NCBI GenBank assembly: GCA_015521265.1
Contig: WAON01000066.1
Coordinates: 1 to 9,409 of the forward strand
Reading direction: 5' to 3'
Length of the DNA stretch: 9,409 bases
Source of the DNA: Desulfurococcales archaeon
GTDB taxonomy: Archaea; Thermoproteota; Thermoprotei_A; Sulfolobales; Desulfurococcaceae
Part shown: positions 1-7,285 of the stretch, piece by piece
Position numbering within the stretch: the first letter of the stretch is position 1
How the letters are laid out: each line of letters opens with the position of its first letter
The notes under the pieces: model-generated
Told to the model about the DNA's origin: nothing
Databases searched by the model: none
What the model saw: the letters and a program-made list of their open reading frames with translations, nothing else
Made by a program: the position numbers and the translations under genes

Positions 1-1
1 T

Positions 2-376
2 ATCTATACTGGTACAGTAGTTGATGTTGGAGACGAATACGTAACAGTTCACCTAGACAGTCTAGGCTATGATGTTAAAGCAGTACCGGTGAAACCAGAA
101 GTTAAGGGTATGAAGAAGGTATCAGTAGTAATCAAGCCGGAAATTATTAAGCTAGTTCCGCCGAACACTAGGGGAGATAATATAATTGTTGGAGAAGTCG
201 ATCTAATAATGTTCCTAGGGGAGAAAACGGAGCTAAGACTAAGGGTTGGGGAAGAGAAAATGATAATCTATGTACCAAACTATCTGGAACCAGGGATCGG
301 GGATAAGATCTGGTTCCAGGCCCCTCCCGACCACGTGATCGCAATACCCGAAATACCTGCGCAGGAAGAAGAGTAA
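2..376 (+). CDS. ABC transporter ATP-binding protein, C-terminal TOBE part (5' end cut by window)
   Basis: The reading frame is open from base 2 to the TAA at 374-376, so this is the last ~124 codons of a longer gene; a GTG at 89 is only an internal codon. The residues visible fit the C-terminal pair of OB-fold TOBE repeats found after the nucleotide-binding domain in MalK/PotA/FbpC-type ATPases. First comes a strand-rich segment beginning IYTGTVVDVGDEYVTVHL. Next is VVIKPEIIKLVPP, corresponding to the family's 'iRPE-i-l' signature, then a second repeat containing GEVDLIMFLGEKTELRLRVG, VPNYLEPGIGDKIWF and PPDHVIAIP. In the family this region regulates or binds ligand on the cytoplasmic face of the transporter. 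Walker A/B and the LSGGQ signature lie outside the window, so the substrate (sugar, polyamine, metal or oxyanion) cannot be told. The C-terminus is short and acidic (QEEE). Confidence 0.8.
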   Translation: MYTGTVVDVGDEYVTVHLDSLGYDVKAVPVKPEVKGMKKVSVVIKPEIIKLVPPNTRGDNIIVGEVDLIMFLGEKTELRLRVGEEKMIIYVPNYLEPGIGDKIWFQAPPDHVIAIPEIPAQEEE

Positions 377-386
377 TTCGGCACAA

Positions 387-408
387 CTACTTTATAAGTA
401 GCATTTTT
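387..408 (+). terminator. Small hairpin plus T-run after the ABC ATPase gene; also TATA-like
   Basis: CTACTT (387-392), loop TAT, AAGTAG (396-401) form a perfect 6-bp stem only 10 bp past the ABC gene's stop codon, followed by CA and TTTTT (404-408). Crenarchaeal transcripts commonly end at T-runs, so termination is a reasonable reading. The same bases contain CTTTATAAG (390-398), close to an archaeal TATA box. If used, it would place a transcript start near 420, about 39 bp before the HD gene. The two roles cannot be separated from sequence. Confidence 0.4.
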
Positions 409-458
409 AATCCTAGACTAAACAATTCTTATTCCCTTAATAGTTTTGGTGGTAATAG

Positions 459-1064
459 TTGGAAAGGATTGAAAGGATACGTAGCTATGCTGAAAGAATC
501 ATGGATAACTCTTTTGACCACGGCTTCCCACATGTTTTAAGGGTTAAATCGTATGCGTACATGATCGTGGAGGGTGAAGGGTTAAGTGTTGATGATGAAT
601 TACTGCTAGTGGGTATATACCTACACGATATTGGTAGGAGGGTTGGGGAGCCGCATGCTTATTACTCCGCTATACTTGCTAAGCTTGTCTTAAGCCTACT
701 CGGATATAGTCAATGCTTCATTGAGAAAGCCATTAATATGATACTATCACACAGCTACAGCTACTCGAGGAAGCATGGGATAAAGCCGTTAACGGTTGAA
801 GCCCGGGTGCTTAGTGATGCTGATAAACTAGATGCTCTAGGAGTAATAGGTTTTACACGTGTAATATACTATTCTGCTAGGAAGGGTAGGAGTATTGAGG
901 AAACTATTAAGCACATCTACGATAAACTATACAGTCTAGACAAGCTCTTATACTATAATACAAGCAGGAAAATAGCCGGGCAACTGATGGGATCACTAAA
1001 GAAAACAACCGATGAACTAATAAAGGAACTGGAAAGTTTAGGATTCAAAATAAATATTGATTAA
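459..1064 (+). CDS. HD-domain phosphohydrolase, YedJ-like
   Basis: A 201-residue cytosolic protein with the full metal-binding set of the HD superfamily: H25 in DHGFPHVLRV, H56-D57 in LHDIG, H98 in ILSHSYS, and D120 in SDADKLDALGVIGFTRV. The last motif closely matches the YedJ/YpgQ branch (DADrLDAiGaiGiaR). Family members hydrolyse nucleotides or other phosphoesters using a divalent metal; the substrate here is unknown. The TTG at 459 is taken as start because an in-frame TAG stands directly before it and a GGTGGT ribosome-binding site lies at 448-453. The next in-frame ATG (residue 15) also precedes H25 and remains possible. The C-terminal ~40 residues are helical and lysine-rich. It sits 42 bp upstream of the stomatin gene on the same strand, so co-transcription is plausible, but a functional link is only inferred from position. 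Confidence 0.85.
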   Translation: MERIERIRSYAERIMDNSFDHGFPHVLRVKSYAYMIVEGEGLSVDDELLLVGIYLHDIGRRVGEPHAYYSAILAKLVLSLLGYSQCFIEKAINMILSHSYSYSRKHGIKPLTVEARVLSDADKLDALGVIGFTRVIYYSARKGRSIEETIKHIYDKLYSLDKLLYYNTSRKIAGQLMGSLKKTTDELIKELESLGFKINID

Positions 1065-1106
1065 TGATTATAGAAATACTATACTTACAGATATGTATTC
1101 GAGTGG

Positions 1107-1955
1107 TTGGGAATGTATAATATATTGTTTATACTCTTAATACTTGCACAAGCAGGTTGGGAGGAAGCGCTGCCGGGTATAATATTCCTATTAATAATAT
1201 TGTTAATCTTCCTAGCTATGAGTATAAAGATTGTCAGGGAGTATGAGCGTGCAGTAATATTCCGTCTAGGCCGGCTCCTAGGAGCTAAGGGGCCTGGAAT
1301 ATTCTTCGTAATACCCTTCGTAGACAATTTTATCAAGGTAGACTTAAGGCTCACCACTGTCGATGTACCGGAGCAGCAGATTATTACTAAGGACAACGTT
1401 ACAGTAGGGGTTGACGCAGTAGTCTATTACCGTGTATTCGACCCAGTACTAGCTGTTACGAAGGTTGAAAACTATAACTATGCCGTAATGATGATGGCTC
1501 AGACAACTCTTAGAGACATTGTTGGACAGGTAGAGCTGGATGAGTTATTGACTAAGCGTGAAGAGATCAATAAGAGGCTTCAAGCAATACTCGACGAAGT
1601 AACCGATCCATGGGGTATAAAGGTTACAGCCGTAACACTAAAACAGGTAAGGCTTCCCGAATCAATGCTACGTGCAATGGCTAAGCAGGCTGAGGCTGAG
1701 AGGTGGCGTAGAGCCAAGATTATCGAGGCCGAGGGTGAGAAGCAGGCTTCAGCAATACTAGCCCAGGCTGCTAGACAATACGAGGAGCACCCGGCTGCTC
1801 TTAGGCTGCGAGAACTACAGACGCTGATCGAGATCGCTAAGGAGAAGAACATGATAATAATTGCTCCAAGCAATCTGGGTAGAGAAGCAGCATTGTTCGG
1901 AACAATCCTAGGCGGGGTTGAAAAGGCAAGTGCAGGTCAGACTAGTAAGCAGTAA
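1107..1955 (+). CDS. SPFH/band 7 (stomatin/prohibitin-like) membrane protein, partner of the NfeD protease
   Basis: A 282-residue protein. A hydrophobic N-terminal stretch (about 5-39, broken by QAGWEEALPG) anchors it in the membrane. The SPFH domain follows, with family hallmarks YERAVIFRLGRLLGAKGPGI (46-65), VDLRLTTVDVPEQQIITKDNV (78-98) and VDAVVYYRV (102-110). Residues ~190-247 are a charged, alanine-rich coiled coil (AKQAEAERWRRAKIIEAEGEK). Near the C-terminus is a hydrophobic patch, NMIIIAPS (248-255). In the Pyrococcus pair PH1511/PH1510 the equivalent hydrophobic C-terminal segment is the site cut by the partner protease, and that partner is the next gene here. Start: TTG 1107 or, more likely, ATG 1113, which is two codons downstream and better spaced from GAGTGG (1101-1106). 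Stomatins form oligomeric membrane scaffolds; the client in archaea is not established. Confidence 0.92.
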   Translation: MGMYNILFILLILAQAGWEEALPGIIFLLIILLIFLAMSIKIVREYERAVIFRLGRLLGAKGPGIFFVIPFVDNFIKVDLRLTTVDVPEQQIITKDNVTVGVDAVVYYRVFDPVLAVTKVENYNYAVMMMAQTTLRDIVGQVELDELLTKREEINKRLQAILDEVTDPWGIKVTAVTLKQVRLPESMLRAMAKQAEAERWRRAKIIEAEGEKQASAILAQAARQYEEHPAALRLRELQTLIEIAKEKNMIIIAPSNLGREAALFGTILGGVEKASAGQTSKQ

Positions 1956-3279
1956 GTACATATTATTTTTAACCATATTCGTACTCTTATCCCTACTCAT
2001 ACCTATACCTGTATCTACCGCTAAACCGGATTCTAGGAATTACGTCGTAGTAGTTTACATTAATGGGGAAATAAACTATGGTACTGAGCTCAAAATGCAG
2101 GAAGCGATACAGCAAGCCGAGCAGTTGGATGCACCGTTACTAATGATCATTGATACGCCTGGAGGACTCGTCTCATCCGCTATCAATATTATAAAAATGA
2201 TTAAGAACAGCCATGTACCAGTAATAGGCTACGTATACCCGATCGGTGCATCTGCTTGGAGTGCTGGTACAATGATACTGATGGCTACACACATAGCAGC
2301 AATGGCTCCAGGAACACATATAGGTGCGGCTCAACCAGTACTATACGATCCAGCAACCGGGGAGTACAGGCCTATTAACGAGTCTAAAATCATAAACCCA
2401 CTAATAGGCATTATCACCGGGTTAGCCGAGGATAGGGGTAGGAATACTACAGCAGCTAAACTATTCGTACTCAAAAACCTCTATTTATCAGCCGAGGATG
2501 CCTTAAAGTATCATGTAGTAGAATACGTTGCCCGTTCACCGGGGGAGCTCTTGCAGGATATAGATGGTGTAACCGTAGAACTGGATATAGGCGTTAACTA
2601 CACTCTCCACACAGCTAATGCTCAAATAGTAGTTTATAGGAGTAGTGTAAGAGTCTACATCGTTGAAGCCCTGAGCGACCCAATAATAAACGGGTTAATA
2701 GCAACCCTAGGAGTATTAATGTTAATCTTTGGAATACTAAGCGGACACTACCTAACAATACCCCTAGCAATAGGATTAATCATACTATCACTACTAGGCT
2801 CCGGCTTCAACGTTAACGCTGTAAGCCTAGCACTACTCATCCTCGGAGCAATAGCGCTGGGAATAGAACTATTCACGCCGGGATTCGGAATACTGGGATT
2901 CACCGGTATAATACTAATAGCATTATCGATAGCAATGCTTCCAGCACTAAACCCCAACTACCTAGTATCACCAGCATATCAAGCAATGCTCTTCTGGACA
3001 GGTGTAGGTATAGGGTTGGCGCTGGGAGGCTTCACAGGCTTCGCGATCTATAAGATTATTAAAGCCCGTCGCCTACCGCCGAAGCTAAAAACTATACCCG
3101 TCGAGAAAATTGGGAGGGCGGTTGATGATATAGGCCCTGAAAAACCAGGCTTCGTATTCGTAGAGGGGGAGTATTGGAAAGCTATCAGCAACCAGTTTAT
3201 ACCCCGGAACTCTCGGGTTAGAGTTATCGATAAGAGGGGGCCTTATCTCGTAGTTGAGAAGATCGGTGAAGAAACTTAG
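1918..3279 (+). CDS. Long-form NfeD membrane serine protease (ClpP-class, PH1510/STOPP-like)
   Basis: A 453-residue polytopic protein with the full three-part architecture of long NfeD proteins. After an N-terminal hydrophobic signal/anchor (15-32) comes a ClpP/SppA-like protease domain (~42-225): IDTPGGLVSS (78-87), then SAGT with the nucleophile S115, AMAPGTHIGAA, and K157 in NESKIINP as the probable catalytic lysine. The S115-K157 spacing fits the Ser97-Lys138 dyad of PH1510; RGRN (173-176) is also conserved. Five membrane helices follow (about 256-274, 279-294, 301-318, 322-341, 357-379), then an OB-fold NfeD domain (~390-450). Family knowledge: it cleaves the C-terminus of the partner stomatin. 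TTG 1918 overlaps the stomatin gene by 38 bp; GTG 1930 is an alternative and would still overlap. The overlap indicates coupled translation, fitting the known partnership. Confidence 0.92.
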   Translation: MKRQVQVRLVSSKYILFLTIFVLLSLLIPIPVSTAKPDSRNYVVVVYINGEINYGTELKMQEAIQQAEQLDAPLLMIIDTPGGLVSSAINIIKMIKNSHVPVIGYVYPIGASAWSAGTMILMATHIAAMAPGTHIGAAQPVLYDPATGEYRPINESKIINPLIGIITGLAEDRGRNTTAAKLFVLKNLYLSAEDALKYHVVEYVARSPGELLQDIDGVTVELDIGVNYTLHTANAQIVVYRSSVRVYIVEALSDPIINGLIATLGVLMLIFGILSGHYLTIPLAIGLIILSLLGSGFNVNAVSLALLILGAIALGIELFTPGFGILGFTGIILIALSIAMLPALNPNYLVSPAYQAMLFWTGVGIGLALGGFTGFAIYKIIKARRLPPKLKTIPVEKIGRAVDDIGPEKPGFVFVEGEYWKAISNQFIPRNSRVRVIDKRGPYLVVEKIGEET

Positions 3280-3289
3280 AATAAATACT

Positions 3290-3298
3290 GAGGGGTGA
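3290..3298 (+). promoter_or_regulatory. Strong ribosome-binding site fixing the TTG start at 3305
   Basis: GAGGGGTGA ends six bases before TTG 3305, a near-ideal match to the archaeal anti-Shine-Dalgarno. It decides the start in favour of TTG, which also preserves a complete signal peptide. Confidence 0.7.
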
Positions 3299-3304
3299 AA
3301 TATT

Positions 3305-5263
3305 TTGAAGAATATTTACATCTACATATTGACTTTCATTATCCTTACACCACTTCTAATTCAAGGAATAAACATGGAGCCAAGCATGATTATTCCAACA
3401 AAATACTTTCCAGGAACTATTCTTTCACCACCACATGGAGTTTACTCATTCACACCATCAAACTACACGCCAGTATACATTACTGGTTATAGTCACTACA
3501 TTATAATGCTGGGTAAAACACGTGGAACACCCAATCTTTTCCTCGAGGTAATCGATACTTATAATGGAATAACTGTTAAGAAGACGGATCTGGGCCTACC
3601 AACTAACAGCGTTGGCGGCTACCATATATGGTCTCCTCTGAGAAGTAGTTTCATGTTGTTAACGATTAATACTCCAATGGGTGTTAGAGGCTTTATTTTC
3701 AGGTTTAATAAGCCGAATATACCAGTAGATCAGTTCAACTATAATATAAAGAGAGTATTAACTAGTGATAACTATATACTTGTAGATACTGGCGGGCAGG
3801 GATTTTATATTATAGATAAAAATCAAACATATAGGATTAGCGGGTTAGGCTTGGCTAATATTTTAACTATCTACGAGTACAATAATACGCTGTTATTGAT
3901 CGGCGTATCCATGAATGGATCGATTGGAATTGAAGGATTAAAGCAGGGAGGAGCTGGTGGTTTTAGCAGACTAGATGGTGTTACGACGAATATCCCCTAT
4001 GAGGAAGGCTTATTCATCGATGCATACGCTGGTAACATATTAGTTGTTCATCCTTCAAGCGAAGTATACTTGGTTAGTATAGGTATAGGTCAGAGGAGGA
4101 TTAGTTTAAAGGTAATAATACATAGAAGCATACAGGATGCATTTAATCATCCACCTTTAATAATAGACAAGTATATCGTACATCCGACGACATCAAACTC
4201 GACCTTTGCAATAAACGTCTATGATCGCTACCTACACCTGGTAGCACAACGACCTGTTTCAACTGGTAACCCGACTTATTGGTATTGGCCGGGCCTAGGC
4301 CATAAATACTTGATCTTAAAAGTTCGGACTAAGAGTAAAACTCTAAAACTCTATACTTATACTCCGGGCGGAGAACTTGTATTGATCAACCAGTTGAGCG
4401 AAGCATACGTTTACAGGATGGACCCGGTATTCAACGGTATGCTCTGGCTGTATGTTAACAGGACAAGGGTTAAAGGGGAAACTACGTATTACCTCCACTT
4501 GTCAACTATTGATACTAAATACACTATACTACTAGGACGATTAGCAGATCCTAAAACGGTGACTGCTACAACGAGCGGGGGAGGAATAACTGTTACAGCG
4601 TATAATGTTAAAACAACTACCCTACAGAGTGGTAGGAAAGTTAAAGTCTATAATGTATTGTTCCGGTATGTGAAGGATCTAGCTGTTTTGATCCCCGAGG
4701 GAATGCCCGTCGATGTACATGTGATCGATAACCACAATAGAGAATACATATATTCATCTATAGTTCCCGGCCAACCAGTAGTTGTTTCATCTGGGAACCT
4801 GTATCTAAGGCTTATACCTAGCAAAGGCTATACTGGAGCGCCCGACAACTATAAGCCTATACCCATAAATGTTAAGCCTTTATCATTGATCACCATTAAC
4901 GCTTTACAGTATAGTTCCCCCCTCGTTGTCTCCGGGCCTCCTGCTGAGTTGTCTTTTAAGCCTGAAGGCAGTGGGTCACCATTTGTATTAGTACACCCCG
5001 GCGGGACAATAACGTATTATCTACCACCGGGGAGATACACGGTAACAATAAGGTTTGAAAACGGCGGTGTTTCATCCGCAATACTAGACCTCACTCCCGG
5101 GGTTGAAGCTAAACTAGACTTATCCCAGCACAAGCCTGCTCCATCAATAATTGATATTATAATCGATAATATCGTACCGATCACTATTATAATTATAACA
5201 ATCGCCGCAGTTATGATCATAATATTTGCAATACTAACAGCCAGGATCTCGCCTCCAGAATAA
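3305..5263 (+). CDS. Large secreted, C-terminally membrane-anchored protein of unknown function
   Basis: I do not recognise a named family. The 652-residue protein starts with a signal peptide (K2, hydrophobic core ~4-20) and ends with one strongly hydrophobic helix (~624-646) followed by a short tail starting with R647, so nearly all of it should lie outside the cell, held by the C-terminus. The outside part is beta-rich and repetitive in feel (aromatic, glycine and threonine-rich strands), compatible with a beta-propeller or stacked beta domains at ~30-450. An Ig-like/PEGA-like module at ~540-605 contains LPPGRYTVTIRF. Six N-glycosylation sequons (N53, N173, N193, N204, N298, N385) fit a surface glycoprotein. 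No catalytic motif or zinc site is visible. It lies 25 bp after the NfeD protease gene, so it is probably in the same transcript; being a protease client or envelope component is inference. Confidence 0.75.
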   Translation: MKNIYIYILTFIILTPLLIQGINMEPSMIIPTKYFPGTILSPPHGVYSFTPSNYTPVYITGYSHYIIMLGKTRGTPNLFLEVIDTYNGITVKKTDLGLPTNSVGGYHIWSPLRSSFMLLTINTPMGVRGFIFRFNKPNIPVDQFNYNIKRVLTSDNYILVDTGGQGFYIIDKNQTYRISGLGLANILTIYEYNNTLLLIGVSMNGSIGIEGLKQGGAGGFSRLDGVTTNIPYEEGLFIDAYAGNILVVHPSSEVYLVSIGIGQRRISLKVIIHRSIQDAFNHPPLIIDKYIVHPTTSNSTFAINVYDRYLHLVAQRPVSTGNPTYWYWPGLGHKYLILKVRTKSKTLKLYTYTPGGELVLINQLSEAYVYRMDPVFNGMLWLYVNRTRVKGETTYYLHLSTIDTKYTILLGRLADPKTVTATTSGGGITVTAYNVKTTTLQSGRKVKVYNVLFRYVKDLAVLIPEGMPVDVHVIDNHNREYIYSSIVPGQPVVVSSGNLYLRLIPSKGYTGAPDNYKPIPINVKPLSLITINALQYSSPLVVSGPPAELSFKPEGSGSPFVLVHPGGTITYYLPPGRYTVTIRFENGGVSSAILDLTPGVEAKLDLSQHKPAPSIIDIIIDNIVPITIIIITIAAVMIIIFAILTARISPPE

Positions 5264-5353
5264 AATATTTCAGAGTAATAGATAGTAAGATAAATAACTA
5301 GATAAATGCAATTTAATTCTTCAATGAAAAACGATTCTATGGTGCATAATACT

Positions 5354-6685
5354 ATGCCTGAGAAATTCGAAATATATGGGGAATTCGTGGATAGAAACTT
5401 CCAGCCAGACCCGGAGAAGCACGTTATCGCAGTATTCCGTATAACACCTGCTAAAGGATTTACTATCGAAGACGCAGCTGGGGCAGTTGCTGCTGAGAGC
5501 AGTGTTGGTACTTGGACAAGCCTTTATCCATGGTATGATCAGGATAGGATTAACAGGCTTAAGGGTAAAGCCTACTACTTCCTAAACCTAGGGGATGGAT
5601 CATACCTTGTAAGGATAGGGTACCCCGTCGAATTATTCGAAGAAGGGAATATGCCGGGCCTACTAGCAAGCATTGCCGGCAACGTATTCGGTATGAAGAG
5701 GGTTAAGGGTTTACGCCTAGAAGACATATACCTGCCGAGAGGGTTCCTGAAGGACTTTAAAGGGCCTAGCAAGGGGGTTAGGGGTGTTCGAGACATATTT
5801 AAAGTATATGATAGACCAATCGTTGGTACAGTACCGAAGCCGAAGGTAGGCTATAGTCCTGATGAAGTATACAAGATAGCCTACGAGATACTAGTCGGTG
5901 GGATGGATTATATCAAAGACGATGAAAACATGACTAGCCCATCCTTCTGCAGGTTTGAAGAGAGGGCTAAGGCTATTATGAAGGCGATCGATAAAGCCGA
6001 GAAAGAGACTGGTGAGAGGAAAGTATGGTTCGCGAATATTACTAGTGATATAAGGGAGATGGAGAGGAGGCTTAAACTAGTAGCAGATTATGGAAACCCC
6101 TACATCATGGTTGATGTAGTCGTATCCGGATGGGCTGTGATCGAGTATATTAGGGATAAAGCCGAGGAATACGGGTTAGCAATCCACGCTCATAGAGCAA
6201 TGCATTCAGCCTTCGATAGAAACCCCTATCATGGTATATCAATGTATGTACTAGCAAAACTATACAGGATACTAGGCGTAGACGAGATACACGTTGGAAC
6301 AGCAGGTGCCGGAAAACTGGAGGGTGGTAAGAAGGAAGTAATAAACTATGCTAGGATACTTAGGGAGAAACACTTCAAGCCAGAGGAAGGCGATGAATTC
6401 CACCTAGAACAGGAATTCTACCATATAAAACCAGCCTTCCCGGTGAGTAGTGGAGGACTACACCCTGGAAACCTGCAACCAGTAATAGAGGCTCTAGGTG
6501 AAGAAATAATACTACAGGTCGGAGGAGGAGTAATGGGGCACCCGGACGGTCCTAGGGCTGGCGCAGCAGCTGTAAGGCAGGCGCTTGATGCAATAATGAA
6601 GGGTATACCACTACAAGAATATGCTGAAACACACCGCGAGCTGAAACGCGCACTTGAGAAGTGGGGGTTTGTAACACCCGTCTAA
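5354..6685 (+). CDS. rbcL: Ribulose-1,5-bisphosphate carboxylase, archaeal form III-b
   Basis: Carboxylates ribulose 1,5-bisphosphate to two 3-phosphoglycerates; in archaea it normally completes AMP/nucleoside salvage. Numbered from ATG 5354 the catalytic set is intact: E48, T53-W54, N110, T159, K162, K164, the carbamylation lysine K188 with D190-E191 in KDDEN, H280-R281 in HAHRAMH, H313, the loop-6 lysine K321 in HVGTAGAGKLEG, and S366-G367-G368, then GGGVMGHPDGP. The C-terminus ALEKWGFVTPV matches the Thermococcus type. Four in-frame ATGs are available (5306, 5324, 5339, 5354). I prefer 5354: MPEKF aligns with the start of the Thermococcus enzyme, the 443-residue length and K188/K321 positions fall one residue from its K189/K322, and GGTG lies at 5341-5344. 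Starting at 5306 would add 16 unconserved residues. AMP phosphorylase and ribose-1,5-bisphosphate isomerase genes are not in the window. The stop overlaps that of the convergent gene. Confidence 0.95.
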   Translation: MPEKFEIYGEFVDRNFQPDPEKHVIAVFRITPAKGFTIEDAAGAVAAESSVGTWTSLYPWYDQDRINRLKGKAYYFLNLGDGSYLVRIGYPVELFEEGNMPGLLASIAGNVFGMKRVKGLRLEDIYLPRGFLKDFKGPSKGVRGVRDIFKVYDRPIVGTVPKPKVGYSPDEVYKIAYEILVGGMDYIKDDENMTSPSFCRFEERAKAIMKAIDKAEKETGERKVWFANITSDIREMERRLKLVADYGNPYIMVDVVVSGWAVIEYIRDKAEEYGLAIHAHRAMHSAFDRNPYHGISMYVLAKLYRILGVDEIHVGTAGAGKLEGGKKEVINYARILREKHFKPEEGDEFHLEQEFYHIKPAFPVSSGGLHPGNLQPVIEALGEEIILQVGGGVMGHPDGPRAGAAAVRQALDAIMKGIPLQEYAETHRELKRALEKWGFVTPV

Positions 6686-7266
6686 ACAATCCATTTATCT
6701 CTGGTTAAAACAGCTTTTTTCTCATAAACGCTGAGCTTTCTCCAATCCCTGCTCAACTCATAATGTATTATTTTCAAATTGTTATTCAGTACTTCAACGA
6801 TCATCATGCTAGGCTTTAACGAGCCCCCGCCACCGCTCCAAACACCTGTTAGGGAGCCGGGGTTTATGAATAGTATTCTCCCGTCAAGGCTTGTCTTTAT
6901 GAATGGGTCGTGGGTGTGTCCGTTGAATAATACTTTTACGTTTAGCCTCGATGCTATCCTTGTCAAACCCTTAGTGTCTCCACGTGGGTAAATCCCGTCT
7001 CCATGATGGACTCCGAATACTATGTCTTCAATACTGAAACGAGCAGTTTTCGGGAGTGGTAGGTAATCCATATTCCCCATTACAACATAGACTCTACGGC
7101 CGAGCCCATAAACCCAGTCATATACCGTTTTACCGGTGAAATCACCGGTGAAAACAACAATATCCCAAGGCTTACCATTCTTGATAATTTCCTTGAACTT
7201 GTCTGGAACAGCGTCAGCCCGGTCCGGTATATGTGTATCGCCAATGACGAGTATTACATTCGTCAA
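6682..7266 (-). CDS. Metallophosphoesterase, Vps29/YfcE/MJ0936-like phosphodiesterase
   Basis: A 194-residue calcineurin-like phosphoesterase, about the usual single-domain length. All metal-site motifs are present in order: GDTH (D10, H12), GDFTGK (D42), GNMD (N65, D67), HHGD (H88) and GHTH (H117, H119), then NPGSLTG, typical of this subfamily. Members hydrolyse phosphodiesters using two divalent metals (Mn/Ni); the physiological substrate is usually unknown. The TTG start at 7266 is secure: a perfect GGAGGTGG ribosome-binding site (7280-7273) stands six bases upstream. It is the last gene of the minus-strand cluster, 19 bp after the membrane-protein gene, and its TAG stop overlaps the RuBisCO TAA. 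The region from 7132 to 7155 has a 12-bp near-perfect tandem repeat that encodes the duplicated FTGDFTGK at the D42 motif. Confidence 0.92.
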   Translation of the reverse strand: MTNVILVIGDTHIPDRADAVPDKFKEIIKNGKPWDIVVFTGDFTGKTVYDWVYGLGRRVYVVMGNMDYLPLPKTARFSIEDIVFGVHHGDGIYPRGDTKGLTRIASRLNVKVLFNGHTHDPFIKTSLDGRILFINPGSLTGVWSGGGGSLKPSMMIVEVLNNNLKIIHYELSRDWRKLSVYEKKAVLTRDKWIV

Positions 7267-7272
7267 CGATAA

Positions 7273-7280
7273 CCACCTCC
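7273..7280 (-). promoter_or_regulatory. Consensus ribosome-binding site for the phosphoesterase
   Basis: On the minus strand GGAGGTGG precedes TTG 7266 by six bases and lies in the 19-bp gap after the upstream gene's stop at 7286. It fixes a TTG start and implies translation from a shared transcript. Confidence 0.75.
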
Positions 7281-7285
7281 CCCCT

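Noticed and set aside
168..386. Minus-strand reading frame across the ABC gene's 3' end
   Set aside because: It is antisense to a region with clear TOBE-domain similarity and has no family features of its own.
1918..1955. Overlap of stomatin and NfeD genes read as a frameshift or fusion
   Set aside because: Both proteins are complete with their own N-terminal hydrophobic segments and normal lengths, so the overlap is ordinary translational coupling.
3295..3492. Plus-strand reading frame overlapping the start of the 652-residue protein
   Set aside because: Its start falls inside the strong ribosome-binding site for TTG 3305, and the product is a histidine/serine-rich shadow; the other frame gives a signal peptide and continues for 652 residues.
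6290..6330. One extra residue between the loop-6 histidine and lysine of RuBisCO compared with plant enzymes
   Set aside because: HVGTAGAGKLEG is the normal form in the Thermococcus-type III-b enzymes, so it is a subtype feature and not an oddity of this gene.
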